Positions 46,240-55,346 are shown, counted from the stretch's first letter. The stretch is 64,000 bases of DNA from an uncultured Lachnospiraceae bacterium (GCA_910585545.1 CAJUFN010000002.1:60428-124427); one strand, 5' to 3'. Numbers and translations: made by a program. Notes: generated from the letters alone by a model not told the origin.

Positions 46240-46413
46240 AATGGTGCACCTCCTTATAAATTTTGTCTGTGTACCGCCGTTCGAAATGAGGTATAAAAAA
46301 TCCTCTTGCCACATGACAAGAGGACACAAATTCATATAATTTCGAATTCAAATCTCCTCGGTAGGCGTTTATCTGCTTATACCTTTCGGCACCTACTGTC
46401 TTCGGCAGTTTTC
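46240..46413 (-). promoter_or_regulatory. L10 leader (rplJL autoregulatory RNA)
   Basis: The minus-strand leader has the typical L10-leader start: CTGCCGAAGACAG, then TAGGTGCCGAAAGGTATAAG and CCTACCGAGG, which form the kink-turn-bearing L10/L12 site. A terminator hairpin follows. It lies between the promoter and rplJ. Confidence 0.88.
46295..46324 (-). terminator. Attenuator hairpin in the L10 leader
   Basis: TCCTCTTG and CAAGAGGA form an 8-bp stem with an 8-nt loop followed by TTTTTT on the minus strand, about 55 nt before rplJ. It can end transcription when L10 is in excess. Confidence 0.82.
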
Positions 46414-46419
46414 TAAAAC

Positions 46420-46448
46420 AGAATATCACACCCTCAAATATGTGTCAA
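46420..46448 (-). promoter_or_regulatory. Promoter of rplJL
   Basis: TTGACA (46443-46448) and TATTCT (46420-46425) are separated by 17 nt on the minus strand. Confidence 0.8.
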
Positions 46449-46505
46449 GATTTTTTTCAAATTTTATCACCCTCGCGGAAGCCTTCTCTCCGGCAGGCTC
46501 CACCT

Positions 46506-46625
46506 TAAATCAGCTTGATCACCACACCTGGCAGAAATGCCGCCATGTCAAGGTCTTGTCGCGCCAGCGATGCTTGCAGCCTTGACATGGCGGCACTTCT
46601 GTCAGATCATCTTTCCGCTGATTTA
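46506..46625. repeat. 120-nt imperfect inverted repeat
   Basis: TAAATCAGC and GCTGATTTA form the ends. Inside are weaker pairs and a perfect 15-bp stem GCCGCCATGTCAAGG / CCTTGACATGGCGGC around a 26-nt loop. No coding potential. It starts a few bases past the SIR2-like stop and may be a terminator or a dispersed folded element. Confidence 0.8.
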
Positions 46626-46628
46626 CCC

Positions 46629-47570
46629 TCATACACTTACAGCTCCGTCCTTTAACCATTCGATTATCTTCCGGTACAGCCCTTGATAGTCCGTTTTACC
46701 ATCTTTATCTTCGCAAGAAAATTCTCTGATTTCCACGTCCATTACTTCCAGCATACTGCGTTTCATCATATCCAACTCTTCATTTGCATCTTTGATAAAA
46801 ACCGTCTTTCCATGCGGCAACTCCTCGCGCTTTTTGCGATTCAATAACCACCATAAATCGATCTCACTTAAATCCATTCCAAATCCGACAATATACACAT
46901 CTCCAAAAATGAAATACTCCAACCAGCTTTTCGGTCTAATCTTATCTTCCTCTTTTTTATAATATTTCGTATATGCATCCTTCAAATACGCCCGCCACTT
47001 CGATATGGAGTTTATGTAATAATACTGTCCAAGCACAATAGAACTTTTATTCTTCGCCTCGCCATGAATATGCCAGATGTCTTTTAACTGTCCATTATAT
47101 GGCATTCGATAAAAAGAATACAGCGGATAACATACTTCCTTCCTGGCGCATCCATCCGTATGCGCCGCATATTTATTGCTTTTCTTCAGAAACTTAGAAT
47201 CCATAGCATATTCAAATTCATAACTATAATTCGTCGTAATGACAGCATCAAAATCAACCGCCAGCATTTCCCGAAATAAAGCAAGTTCTCCTTTTGCCAT
47301 ATAATAACTCTCCTGCATCAAATCTCTCGCAATCACTCCGCACGCCTCATCCACATGATCATCCGTAGCAATAATTGCACCAATCGGAAACGGAACATTT
47401 TTAAATTCTTCAGACGTCAAATCCACTTTGCACTCATTCCGTTTGATTGATGCCAGCAAAGATTCCCATGACCTGCTATTGTAACAACGGCACATTCCAT
47501 TTCCCGCCAATAACACCCTTGGCCTTTTATCATCTTTTCCAAAAGCCGGATACTCCACCACTTGCCCCAT
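46629..47570 (-). CDS. SIR2-like protein (candidate NADase)
   Basis: The 313-residue protein has the ordered signatures of SIR2_2-type proteins: a glycine-rich VLLAGNGMCR near 19, VITTNYSYEFE near 110, the catalytic-type histidine in WHIHGEAKNKSSIVLG near 166, and YIVGFGMDLSEIDLWWLL near 231. There are no zinc cysteines or other domain. Proteins of this kind include phage-defence NADases; here it has no obvious partner gene, so a role in defence is inferred. It lies in an accessory patch between rplJ and murA. Confidence 0.75.
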   Translation of the reverse strand: MGQVVEYPAFGKDDKRPRVLLAGNGMCRCYNSRSWESLLASIKRNECKVDLTSEEFKNVPFPIGAIIATDDHVDEACGVIARDLMQESYYMAKGELALFREMLAVDFDAVITTNYSYEFEYAMDSKFLKKSNKYAAHTDGCARKEVCYPLYSFYRMPYNGQLKDIWHIHGEAKNKSSIVLGQYYYINSISKWRAYLKDAYTKYYKKEEDKIRPKSWLEYFIFGDVYIVGFGMDLSEIDLWWLLNRKKREELPHGKTVFIKDANEELDMMKRSMLEVMDVEIREFSCEDKDGKTDYQGLYRKIIEWLKDGAVSV

Positions 47571-47790
47571 ACTTATCCGCTCCTTTTCTCTTTTGTACTT
47601 TTAATCCTTTATTCCCGTCATACTTCCTGTAATTCTCTTCCACATTTTTCATCAATAATCTGCTTTTATAATACTTAAACGTGCCTGAGCTTTGATTTTT
47701 CTTTGTTCATAAGTGCAAAATCCCCTTACGATATTAACAAATAATGCTTACACCAAAGACAGATGCAAGCATTTTACTCTCTTTTTAATT

Positions 47791-48069
47791 TTAACAGCTA
47801 GCCTTCACAACTTCACTCCATGAAGCATCTTCTTTTAATTTATTAGCATTAAGTTCTTCTTTATACATGTCTGCAATGTAGGAAGGCCCATTCCACCATA
47901 GTTTCGTGGATTCGTCGTACAATGCCTTTCCTGTTTTTGACACACAGAAATCCGAAAGTACCTCTTTCGGATCTTTTCTAAACTCCTCTGTTAATTCTTC
48001 AACTACCATCGTAATCAACATATCAATTGTAAAATTCATCTGATCTTTTGAGATCACTTCTTCAGCCAT
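47791..48069 (-). CDS. Small protein of the DUF3990 cassette
   Basis: A 92-residue acidic helical protein (starts AEEVISKDQMNFTIDMLIT; middle EFRKDPKEVLSDFCVSKTGKALYD; ending with WWNGPSYIADMYKEEL). I do not recognise a named family. It overlaps the end of the DUF3990 gene by 16 nt, so it is translated with it and could be its antitoxin. AAGGTG precedes the ATG. Between it and the SIR2-like gene (47571-47790) I see no gene. Confidence 0.65.
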   Translation of the reverse strand: MAEEVISKDQMNFTIDMLITMVVEELTEEFRKDPKEVLSDFCVSKTGKALYDESTKLWWNGPSYIADMYKEELNANKLKEDASWSEVVKASC

Positions 48070-48623
48070 ATTTTTTCACCTTCTACAAACTGCAAGCACT
48101 CCAACGCTTTTTCTGTTTTGAAACAATACTGGTTTTTTAGTCTTTCCGGTAATAACTGACCAATACAAAACTCGTCAGCCCTCTCACTTCCCATATCACC
48201 AAAAGTTCCCGAAATATAAGCTACCAATGTTCTGTTTGTCGCATCGTCCGCAATTTTACCAGCTATCACATCATATCCTTCCATTTCTTGCTTCACTTCT
48301 AAAAAAGAATTCTTTTTTCTATGTGCCGCAATACAATGAAGCCATTCTGCATCGGCATTCTGAAAGACATAGCTATTCAACTCATATTTAAGATGCACTT
48401 CAAACCTAGAAATGACACCATATTCTTGCCCTGATTTTATAATCCCGCCATTCTCTGCTTTGATAAGTGCTATTTTCAAAAAACTGATTGCCTGTTCTCT
48501 CGACGTTGTAAGATAAAATCCTTTTCCAAAATCCTTTCTTTTCGCGCATTTTTCAAGCTGTGGATTCCTTACCTCACAATAGCTTCCATAGTAGAGGATA
48601 AGTCCGTCAACTAACTTCTGCAT
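48054..48623 (-). CDS. DUF3990 protein, ADP-ribosyltransferase-like
   Basis: The 189-residue protein fits DUF3990: LYYGSYCEVRNPQLEK near residue 11, KDFGKGFYLTTSREQAISF near 31 and DVIAGKIADDATNRTL near 115. The GKGFYLT motif resembles the core of ADP-ribosyltransferase toxins, and DUF3990 is placed in that clan. It is flanked by two small genes, upstream DUF3791-like and downstream 92-residue, both overlapping it. A toxin-antitoxin or effector role is inferred. Confidence 0.75.
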   Translation of the reverse strand: MQKLVDGLILYYGSYCEVRNPQLEKCAKRKDFGKGFYLTTSREQAISFLKIALIKAENGGIIKSGQEYGVISRFEVHLKYELNSYVFQNADAEWLHCIAAHRKKNSFLEVKQEMEGYDVIAGKIADDATNRTLVAYISGTFGDMGSERADEFCIGQLLPERLKNQYCFKTEKALECLQFVEGEKIWLKK

Positions 48624-48839
48624 AAATGTCTATCCCCTTTCTTGCAAGAAGTTCATCAATATCTTCAAGCACAACGTCATCACCTTCACAATGAAAGATT
48701 CCATACCCAATTTCAATATAGTCCAAAATACTGTTTTTTTAAATATTGCAACAACTTTTTCAATTGGCAAATGCCATTCTTCCGATGCCCGTCTGATCAA
48801 TCTTGTTTGCATAAATATTATTTCGGATTTTTCACTCAT
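48607..48839 (-). pseudogene. DUF3791-like gene with a frame break at an A7 run
   Basis: The frame starts with a strong AAGGAGGAG site (MSEKSEIIFMQTRLIRR, then EEWHLPIEKVVAIFKK). After the lysines comes an A7 run; in the original frame the next residues are unlike the family, but a -1 shift at AAAAAAAC gives NSILDYIEIGYGIFHCEG and EDIDELLARKGIDIYAEV, ending at 48607 overlapping the DUF3990 start. The repaired protein would be 77 residues and DUF3791-like. Loss of one A, a sequencing error, or slippage are all possible. Confidence 0.7.
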
Positions 48840-49061
48840 GTTGAACTCCTCCTTCCTCAGAAGACATCCAGGTTTTCCGAAAGATTCTTCATTATCTGCT
48901 GATTTTTTGCTTATTCATGTCGATATCTTACCAACTCACACCTATGTTCTTATTATACCACTAAAATCATAGAAAGAGAAACAGATTTTCTTCATCATCC
49001 CCTTTGCTCTGCTCTTTCTCAACTCATATTTAGCACAATCGCACAAAAGGGCAAGAAAGCA

Positions 49062-49083
49062 AAGGGATTCCTTAAAATCCCTT
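49062..49083 (-). terminator. Probable terminator of the small XRE gene
   Basis: AAGGGATT and AATCCCTT form an 8-bp stem with a 6-nt loop, followed on the minus strand by TTGCTTTCTTGCCCTTTT. The remaining 48840-49133 sequence holds the DUF3791 leader and no further gene. Confidence 0.5.
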
Positions 49084-49133
49084 CATTTCCTTGCCCCGCT
49101 TTCCTTACTATGCGGACGTTCTGCCATCCGTCC

Positions 49134-49376
49134 TCACTCCACTTCATACTCAACATCCACAAATTCCTTAGAGTCAAAGAATTCCTGAATCGTCACGTCC
49201 AGCCCATTGCAAATTTTAATAATCGTAAATATGCCCGGATTCTTTGTCGAACAATCCACAATATGCATCAATGTCGTCAGCGGTACCGTTGAACGATATG
49301 ATAACGCATAATAAGAAAGTCTCTTTTCTTTACACAAATATTCAATTCTCTGAGATAAAAGTTTCTGTTCGTTCAT
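49134..49376 (-). CDS. Small XRE-family regulator
   Basis: An 80-residue protein made almost only of a Cro/cI helix-turn-helix: RIEYLCKEKRLSYYALSYRS, then VPLTTLMHIVDCSTKNPGIF and an acidic C-tail. The ATG chosen follows GAAGGA; an in-frame ATG seven codons earlier lacks such a site. It is upstream of the DUF3791-DUF3990 cassette on the same strand and may regulate it, but a 294-nt gap separates them. Confidence 0.8.
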   Translation of the reverse strand: MNEQKLLSQRIEYLCKEKRLSYYALSYRSTVPLTTLMHIVDCSTKNPGIFTIIKICNGLDVTIQEFFDSKEFVDVEYEVE

Positions 49377-49593
49377 TGATATATCCTTCTCCACCAAATA
49401 TTAATTCAATTCTATTACGCAACGACAAGAAACTATTTCCATATATGGTACTAAATAACAAAATTTGACACTTTATTGCATCAAAAAAAGGCAACAAAAC
49501 ATCCTACTCAAAGTAAGATATTTTATCACCTTAATATCTTCTATATAATTCTGTCCCTTCGCTCAATCGCCTCCCGAATTCTTTTACGAATTC

Positions 49594-50886
49594 TTAGCTC
49601 ACGCGAAACATAAACTTCTGAAGTTCCCTCTCACTGGACACTTTCTCGATCACAGCTCCAAGGCTCCTCATCTTTTCTTCAAAACGCTCATACCCTCTCT
49701 GGATATACACGATATCATCTATAATTGTAACGCCTTCTGCCGCAAGCCCTGCGATACAAAGCGCTGCGCCGGCTCTTAAGTCAAGTGCATTCACTCTTGC
49801 GCCCTGGAACCCTTTCACACCCTCGATGGTCGCCGAATGTCCTTCCACCTTGTTCACCGCGCCCATTCTTGCAAGCTCGGACAAGTATTTAAAACGATTT
49901 TCAAAAATACTTTCGGTAATCGTACTTGTTCCTTCGCATAAGGAAAGCACAACCCCCATCTGCGGCTGCATGTCTGTCGGAAATCCCGGATATGGCAAAG
50001 TTTTTACCTGAGTATGCTTCAAGTTGCCTTTGGATACAACACGTACCGCATCATCAAACTCCTCTACTTCGCATCCGATCTCCACTAATTTTGCCGCCGT
50101 CGCTTCTAAATGCTTTGGAATTACGTTAAGTACCGTCACGTCTCCTCTGGTAGCCGCTGCTGCGAACATGAACGTTCCCGCCTCAATCTGATCCGGAATA
50201 ATCGAATACTCCGTTCCATGAAGACGATTCACCCCTTTAATCTTAATCACATCAGTACCAGCGCCTCGGATATTAGCCCCCATACTGTTAAGGAAATTCG
50301 CCACATCAACTACGTGAGGTTCTTTTGCAACATTCTCAAGAATCGTTGTTCCCTCAGCCATAGTCGCTGCCATCATAACGTTGATTGTCGCGCCTACGCT
50401 GACCACATCAAAATACATATGTGTTCCGCGAAGCTTCTCAGCCTCCGCCACAATCTTCCCGTGCTCAATCTCGACTTCCGCACCAAGTGCGCGGAATCCC
50501 TTCAAATGCTGGTCAATCGGCCTGCTTCCGATATTGCACCCACCCGGGAGTGCCACTTCCGCTCTTTTATATTTTCCAAGCAATGCCCCTAACAGATAAT
50601 AAGAAGCTCTGATTTTCTTAATATAATCATAGTCAATGCTGAAATCATTCACATTGTTCCCCTTAATCTCTACCGTGTGACGATCCACTCTGTGAATGTT
50701 TGCTCCGATACCTCTCATGGCTTCCAGCAAGACATTAATATCATTAACATCCGGAATGTTATCAATTGTTACCGTATCATCTGTCATGATACCTGCTGCC
50801 AAGATAGCTAAAGCCGCATTCTTCGCGCCTGCAATCTCAACCTCCCCGACCAGAGGATTCCCTCCCTTTATAACATATTGTTCCAT
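49594..50886 (-). CDS. murA: UDP-N-acetylglucosamine 1-carboxyvinyltransferase
   Basis: The 430-residue cytosolic enzyme performs the first step of peptidoglycan synthesis, moving enolpyruvate from PEP to UDP-GlcNAc. It shows KGGNPLVGEVEIAGAKNAAL at the start with the conserved lysine, the active-site cysteine in ALPGGCNIGSRPIDQHL near 117 (the fosfomycin target), and the late PYPGFPTDMQPQ motif. GAGGTG precedes the ATG. Low-GC bacteria often have two such enzymes; whether this is murA or murZ cannot be decided here. Confidence 0.95.
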   Translation of the reverse strand: MEQYVIKGGNPLVGEVEIAGAKNAALAILAAGIMTDDTVTIDNIPDVNDINVLLEAMRGIGANIHRVDRHTVEIKGNNVNDFSIDYDYIKKIRASYYLLGALLGKYKRAEVALPGGCNIGSRPIDQHLKGFRALGAEVEIEHGKIVAEAEKLRGTHMYFDVVSVGATINVMMAATMAEGTTILENVAKEPHVVDVANFLNSMGANIRGAGTDVIKIKGVNRLHGTEYSIIPDQIEAGTFMFAAAATRGDVTVLNVIPKHLEATAAKLVEIGCEVEEFDDAVRVVSKGNLKHTQVKTLPYPGFPTDMQPQMGVVLSLCEGTSTITESIFENRFKYLSELARMGAVNKVEGHSATIEGVKGFQGARVNALDLRAGAALCIAGLAAEGVTIIDDIVYIQRGYERFEEKMRSLGAVIEKVSSERELQKFMFRVS

Positions 50887-50992
50887 TATCGCACCTCTAT
50901 TTTATTATACTCAACCTTTATCTGATGCACCCTCAAAGCACATAGTCCCTTATTTATTATAGCATAAAATACCTATTTGTAAAATATTTTTG

Positions 50993-51490
50993 CTAGTTTT
51001 GTAACACATCCAGCACTTTTTCGACTGTATCCCCCAAGGAATTATCATCTTCCTCCACTGTAATATCCGCATATTTCTCGAATAACTGCGTCCGTTCTAC
51101 ATATAAATCCCTAAGAGTCTGCCCCGCTCTCAAAGTCACGCCGCGCTTCTTCGGATTACGGATTCTATTCTTTATTGTCTCATAAGACGCCTTCAAATAT
51201 ACAATCGTTCCAGTCTTTTTATAGTGCTCCATCGCCTCTGTACAATAAACCACACTTCCCCCAGGCGCAATAACAGCCCCATCTACATCAATCTGCGCAT
51301 TTACCTCGTTTTCGATTTCTAAAAAACGCTCGACTCCCTCTTCCGCAATAATATCTTTCAGAAGTCTTCCTTCCCTTTTCTGGATCAAGAGGTCAGCATC
51401 TATAAACTCATAACCAAGCCGTTTTGCAACAACGACACCAACTGTACTTTTTCCGGAAGCAGGCATTCCAATGAAAATAATATTTCCCAT
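50993..51490 (-). CDS. aroK: Shikimate kinase
   Basis: The 165-residue enzyme phosphorylates shikimate in chorismate synthesis. It has the Walker A loop GMPASGKSTVG at 8, the shikimate-binding FIDAD near 31, an arginine-containing GVERFLEIENEV, and the GGSVV motif near 78. A lid region with several arginines follows. GGAAGG precedes the ATG. Its position next to murA is not a known pathway link. Confidence 0.9.
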   Translation of the reverse strand: MGNIIFIGMPASGKSTVGVVVAKRLGYEFIDADLLIQKREGRLLKDIIAEEGVERFLEIENEVNAQIDVDGAVIAPGGSVVYCTEAMEHYKKTGTIVYLKASYETIKNRIRNPKKRGVTLRAGQTLRDLYVERTQLFEKYADITVEEDDNSLGDTVEKVLDVLQN

Positions 51491-51566
51491 GTGTGCCTTC
51501 CTTTTCCTGTTTTTTTCATTTCCGGATTATTCTACCACAACAAAGCACCCCCGTCTATCGGCGTTT

Positions 51567-51980
51567 TTAATAGAATCTTCTCCTTTGGCGCCGAAAATCA
51601 TGACGTCTTTTATATAATTCCTGGAAAACGAGCACCTGGATCAGAGAGTTCAAAAGCTCATCTTTCCGGTTCCTGCCGCGATTCTCCTGAACCTCCACCA
51701 GTTCTTCATCGACCATTTCGCCAAACCCTTTTTGTGCTTTTACCTTATCGTATACCCGCCTGCACATCAAATGCATCTGTAACTTATCCGGATATTCATC
51801 ATAAATCATGCTCCCGTCATACTCCATCCGGTCACATTCCTCTTCTACAAATGGCAGCACCATCTTCGCAATTCCCGGATACATACTTCTCATATACTCC
51901 ATGTCTCTTTTGTCTATGCGTTCATCATCAAACTGCAGCGGCATCGGATACGCCATATAATACGGCAGCCTTTGTTCCAT
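51567..51980 (-). CDS. Conserved hypothetical protein
   Basis: I do not recognise this 137-residue protein. It starts EQRLPYYMAYPMPLQFDD, has an acidic, helix-rich middle (CDRMEYDGSMIYDEYPDK) and a strongly basic C-terminus (KRRHDFRRQRRRF). No signal peptide or membrane segment. The ATG follows GGAGAG; upstream in-frame codons to 52079 lack a site. The pattern resembles short Lachnospiraceae proteins with a YMAYP start. A role with nucleic acid is conceivable from the basic tail only. Confidence 0.65.
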   Translation of the reverse strand: MEQRLPYYMAYPMPLQFDDERIDKRDMEYMRSMYPGIAKMVLPFVEEECDRMEYDGSMIYDEYPDKLQMHLMCRRVYDKVKAQKGFGEMVDEELVEVQENRGRNRKDELLNSLIQVLVFQELYKRRHDFRRQRRRFY

Positions 51981-52167
51981 AACAAATCTCTCCATTCTAT
52001 ATCGGTTCTGATACCAATATATGCAAAATGAATCAGAGAGTGAAACCCTTGCCCCTTCTATCCAAACAGCATCTCTCATATACTATCTGTAAATAAATTG
52101 CATATTCTTAAACTTATTCCATACATATTATTGTTAAAATAGATATATTGAAAGGAGGGTTCAAGTT

Positions 52168-52515
52168 ATGTCCACAGATTTATCCGCAGACAAAAAAGTT
52201 GGTGCTCGCATTCGCTATTTTCGGGAACAGCAAGGAATCAAGCAAAAAGAGCTGGCTCAGGATATCCATGTATCTCCCAGCTTTTTGAATCGTATTGAAA
52301 AAGGTACTGTCCGTCTGACCTTAGACTATATCTGCAGTATCTGTGATGTACTGAACATCAACCCGCGCGATGTATTGTGTGATATCTTGGTTCGCGATAC
52401 AGATGCAACTCAGAACCTCTCGGACGAAATCACATTTCTTATCGAAAGCCTTCCATCTTCAGAACAGTCGAAGATTTTGAATATTTTAAAATTATTATAT
52501 CCAAATTTTAATTAA
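52168..52515 (+). CDS. XRE-family regulator
   Basis: A 115-residue protein with a Cro/cI helix-turn-helix (about 10-65: RIRYFREQQGIKQKELAQDI, then VSPSFLNRIEKGTVRLTLDY) and a helical C-terminal extension that may dimerise. A strong GAAAGGAGGG precedes the ATG. It is convergent with the lipoprotein gene at 52652 and divergent from 51567. Confidence 0.85.
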   Translation: MSTDLSADKKVGARIRYFREQQGIKQKELAQDIHVSPSFLNRIEKGTVRLTLDYICSICDVLNINPRDVLCDILVRDTDATQNLSDEITFLIESLPSSEQSKILNILKLLYPNFN

Positions 52516-52599
52516 AGAAAAGAAAGGAAAACATAGTCAAACAACATGACTTACTCCATTTTCCTCCCCATTCCTTCTTTCATCTTCTCTTCTGAATGC

Positions 52600-52633
52600 A
52601 AATTGGCACCAGGAATATTCCTGGTACCAATTT
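52600..52633. terminator. Bidirectional terminator, XRE / beta-propeller-like lipoprotein
   Basis: A 17-bp self-complementary stem with one mismatch (52600-52616 with 52617-52633; centre AATATT) is followed by T on the plus strand. It separates convergent genes. Confidence 0.8.
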
Positions 52634-52651
52634 TTGCAACTCTCCCTTATT

Positions 52652-53776
52652 CTAAGATATCTCTTCAATCTCTGTCCAGACTTTCTCTTTCCAATTATAA
52701 AAATAATTTTTTCCGTCCTTTACAAACCAATAAATGTCTGTCAGCTTTCGTTTTAGCGTCAATTCAGACTCCGGACGATACTCATCAAATAAATACTCAA
52801 ATTCCTCTAAATCATACCACTTATGTAAGTAGACCGTTTCCCCAGCAACATTTTTTTCCTCTTTTACAAACTCTATATAGCCATACCGGATATATATATT
52901 TGCAACGTCTTCCTCCCAGCTTAAAAGTTCTTCCATCATCTGAGTCTTCATGTTATAAACATATATCTTTTTCTCTTCTTTTTTTTGTAAGTATAGCGTG
53001 TCGTCTCTTATCGCCTGTAGATTCTCTTCCGGTGTCGTATACAAGTCATCAAATTCTCCGGTTAAAAAATCATATTCCCTAAAGTGGCAGTCTCCCTTCT
53101 CATAAAAATTGCGTTCAGCAATATATATGGAATTATGGTTTCCTCCTACTATTTGTTTAAAGGTATCATTTTCTTTATAACCGTCCAGAATAACCGCTTC
53201 CTTTTTCGTATTCAAATCATACATAAGTATTGATGGGGCACCAGACGAACCGCCTGAACCATCTTCCTCCATTTCCAACACTTGTATGGAAAGGAAAAAA
53301 CGGTTCTTATATAGACCACCTCCGTTTGCCATAACCGGATAATCTTTGAAATCATGGATAAGCACCTTTCCTCTTCCATCTTTGTCCATCTGATATATAC
53401 AATTGGAACGTGGACCACCTTCATTTTTATAACCTGACACTAATAAGTAAAGCTTTCCCTTTGCATACAGCATTCCCATTATAAAATCATTTTCTTTCAC
53501 GAACGCCTGGCATTTTTCAGAATTATGCTTACAATTTATTTTTGAACATAATACGGTATCTTTCCCTGAAGAACGATCCGCATATTTAATAATTTCGCCA
53601 GAATCGACAACCTCTGTATGGTAAATTCCATCTTCCGACTCCACAAAACTCTCAAAATATAAATATTGTTTACTGTCATCGAATCTTGATACTTCTGCCC
53701 TCTCCTGCCTTTCGCAACCAGTCAGCAAAAAAATCATATATAGACAACATAATATTCTGACCAAATACTTTACCAC
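52652..53776 (-). CDS. Lipoprotein with beta-propeller-like repeats
   Basis: The 374-residue exported protein has a lipoprotein signal ending FLLTGC near residue 20. It then shows repeated blocks with YxxxxDGxGxxxLIHD and similar (for example IYQMDKDGRGKVLIHDF) as in DUF5050-like propellers. The start is a GTG behind AAAGGAGA and overlaps the stop of the upstream gene (GTGGTAA), so the two are coupled. A function in ligand sensing next to the solute-binding protein is possible; the family is not certain. Confidence 0.75.
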   Translation of the reverse strand: MVKYLVRILCCLYMIFLLTGCERQERAEVSRFDDSKQYLYFESFVESEDGIYHTEVVDSGEIIKYADRSSGKDTVLCSKINCKHNSEKCQAFVKENDFIMGMLYAKGKLYLLVSGYKNEGGPRSNCIYQMDKDGRGKVLIHDFKDYPVMANGGGLYKNRFFLSIQVLEMEEDGSGGSSGAPSILMYDLNTKKEAVILDGYKENDTFKQIVGGNHNSIYIAERNFYEKGDCHFREYDFLTGEFDDLYTTPEENLQAIRDDTLYLQKKEEKKIYVYNMKTQMMEELLSWEEDVANIYIRYGYIEFVKEEKNVAGETVYLHKWYDLEEFEYLFDEYRPESELTLKRKLTDIYWFVKDGKNYFYNWKEKVWTEIEEIS

Positions 53777-55290
53777 GCTATGCTCTCCTTTCCGTATGAT
53801 TCTATCCATTCATCCACTTGTTTTTGAAGTTCGAAACTAGCCTTGTCCAAGCCTTTTTCCTTTAATCTCTGTTGCTGCGTCTTCAGATATTCCTGCATGT
53901 CCGGAATGTCAAAATAAAGAACGTCTGTCATGGTTTCCCAGCAAATAGCGGCAATTTGAGCAGCCTGTTCCAGCAACTTTTCATTCCATACCGGAGTAAA
54001 ACTACTATATGGAATCGTTCGAATCTGGCTTAATAATTGCTCCGACACCTCTTTTTTATCCGGAATTTCACTTTCTGTCGGATAGGCAATAAAATTATTT
54101 CCAATACTATAAGCAGGAGTTTTTGAAGCATCTTTATAAACCACATATCCATCTTGAAGCGTATAGTCTTTTTCCAAAACCCCATGTATCATAATATCAG
54201 ATAATTCTTTATCATAAACTGTAGCGGCAAGTACTTCCACTGCCAATTCCTTATTTTTGCTAGACTTTAATATCCCATTTCCTACACTTTGAGACAGCCA
54301 TCGATCCCCGAGTTGTATTGCTTCCCAGCCCTTTTCACTTGCTTCTCCTCCAAGCTCCTCTATAACCGGAATGTCCATCATCTTAAAAACAGGTATACAT
54401 GCATTCGATATCGTCTTTTGCTCCTCATGTGCATCAATATTATTTTTGTATATCCATTGGCACAAATCAAGATACTCCAAAACTTTCTTATTTGAGTACA
54501 TATCCTGTATCTTGCCAGTTTCATAGTCCAACATAACATCTATCGTGCCGCCCTCCAGCATTGGCTTTATTTTTGCCCCCAAATACGCCACATAGAAAAG
54601 GTCGCTTCCTGAAGTAATATAATATTTCCCGTCCAAAAGCGTTTCTCCGGCAAAATAGGTGGATAACCACTCGATGACCCGGCGCGGTGACATTTTACGA
54701 ACGGTCTCTTCGTCCACGTCTATCTGGTATTGTTCTAAAAATGGTTTATAAAACGCATATATGGTTTCCTTAGCACTCACAAGCGTCCTTGGAATCTGAT
54801 AACTCTCTGCGTTAATCTGATTTACTTCCCACAATGCTTCGGGGATACTAATTTTCGCCTTTTTCATACCATCCGTATGAAAATAAGAATCCAACGAGAT
54901 AAACCTTTGATATTCCATGTGTGAAAAAGGCATAATATCTGCATCTTTGTCTTTACTTATAATCTCCTGAACTTTGTTGCCCGAAATCTCTATTCCCCTT
55001 TGAAATGTCATCTCATCTCCATCAGCCAAATCCCATTCGCCAGGCATTGCTTTGAAAACCACTTTTGCGGGAATCTTAAGCTCTTTAAGCCTTTGATTAA
55101 ATAAATCGAATTGTTCTGAATGAAGTTCCTGATATGGTTTTATGTCTTCATGACTAAACCCATATGCATTAAGATTTGCAATATACCAGGTAATTTTTGT
55201 TTTTTTATTTAAAAAAACTATTGCGAAGAAACTTGCCATCAGCAGCAAAATACTTATGCAAATAACTTTTTTCTTTTCACTAAGACTCAT
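53770..55290 (-). CDS. Extracellular solute-binding protein, membrane anchored
   Basis: The 506-residue protein has an N-terminal membrane segment (about 8-28) without a lipobox and then a periplasmic-binding-protein-like body: a substrate-binding start ITWYIANLNAYGF, middle motifs such as FYVAYLGAKIKPMLEGGTI, and the late ELAVEVLAATVYDKELS typical of family 1 binding proteins. It probably binds a sugar or oligosaccharide and is tethered by the helix. No ABC permeases lie beside it. It is translated with the downstream lipoprotein. Confidence 0.75.
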   Translation of the reverse strand: MSLSEKKKVICISILLLMASFFAIVFLNKKTKITWYIANLNAYGFSHEDIKPYQELHSEQFDLFNQRLKELKIPAKVVFKAMPGEWDLADGDEMTFQRGIEISGNKVQEIISKDKDADIMPFSHMEYQRFISLDSYFHTDGMKKAKISIPEALWEVNQINAESYQIPRTLVSAKETIYAFYKPFLEQYQIDVDEETVRKMSPRRVIEWLSTYFAGETLLDGKYYITSGSDLFYVAYLGAKIKPMLEGGTIDVMLDYETGKIQDMYSNKKVLEYLDLCQWIYKNNIDAHEEQKTISNACIPVFKMMDIPVIEELGGEASEKGWEAIQLGDRWLSQSVGNGILKSSKNKELAVEVLAATVYDKELSDIMIHGVLEKDYTLQDGYVVYKDASKTPAYSIGNNFIAYPTESEIPDKKEVSEQLLSQIRTIPYSSFTPVWNEKLLEQAAQIAAICWETMTDVLYFDIPDMQEYLKTQQQRLKEKGLDKASFELQKQVDEWIESYGKESIAW

Positions 55291-55346
55291 AACCTTTCTT
55301 CCTTGTTTCTAAATTAAAGGTGAAAAAAGAATAATTGCCACTATCT

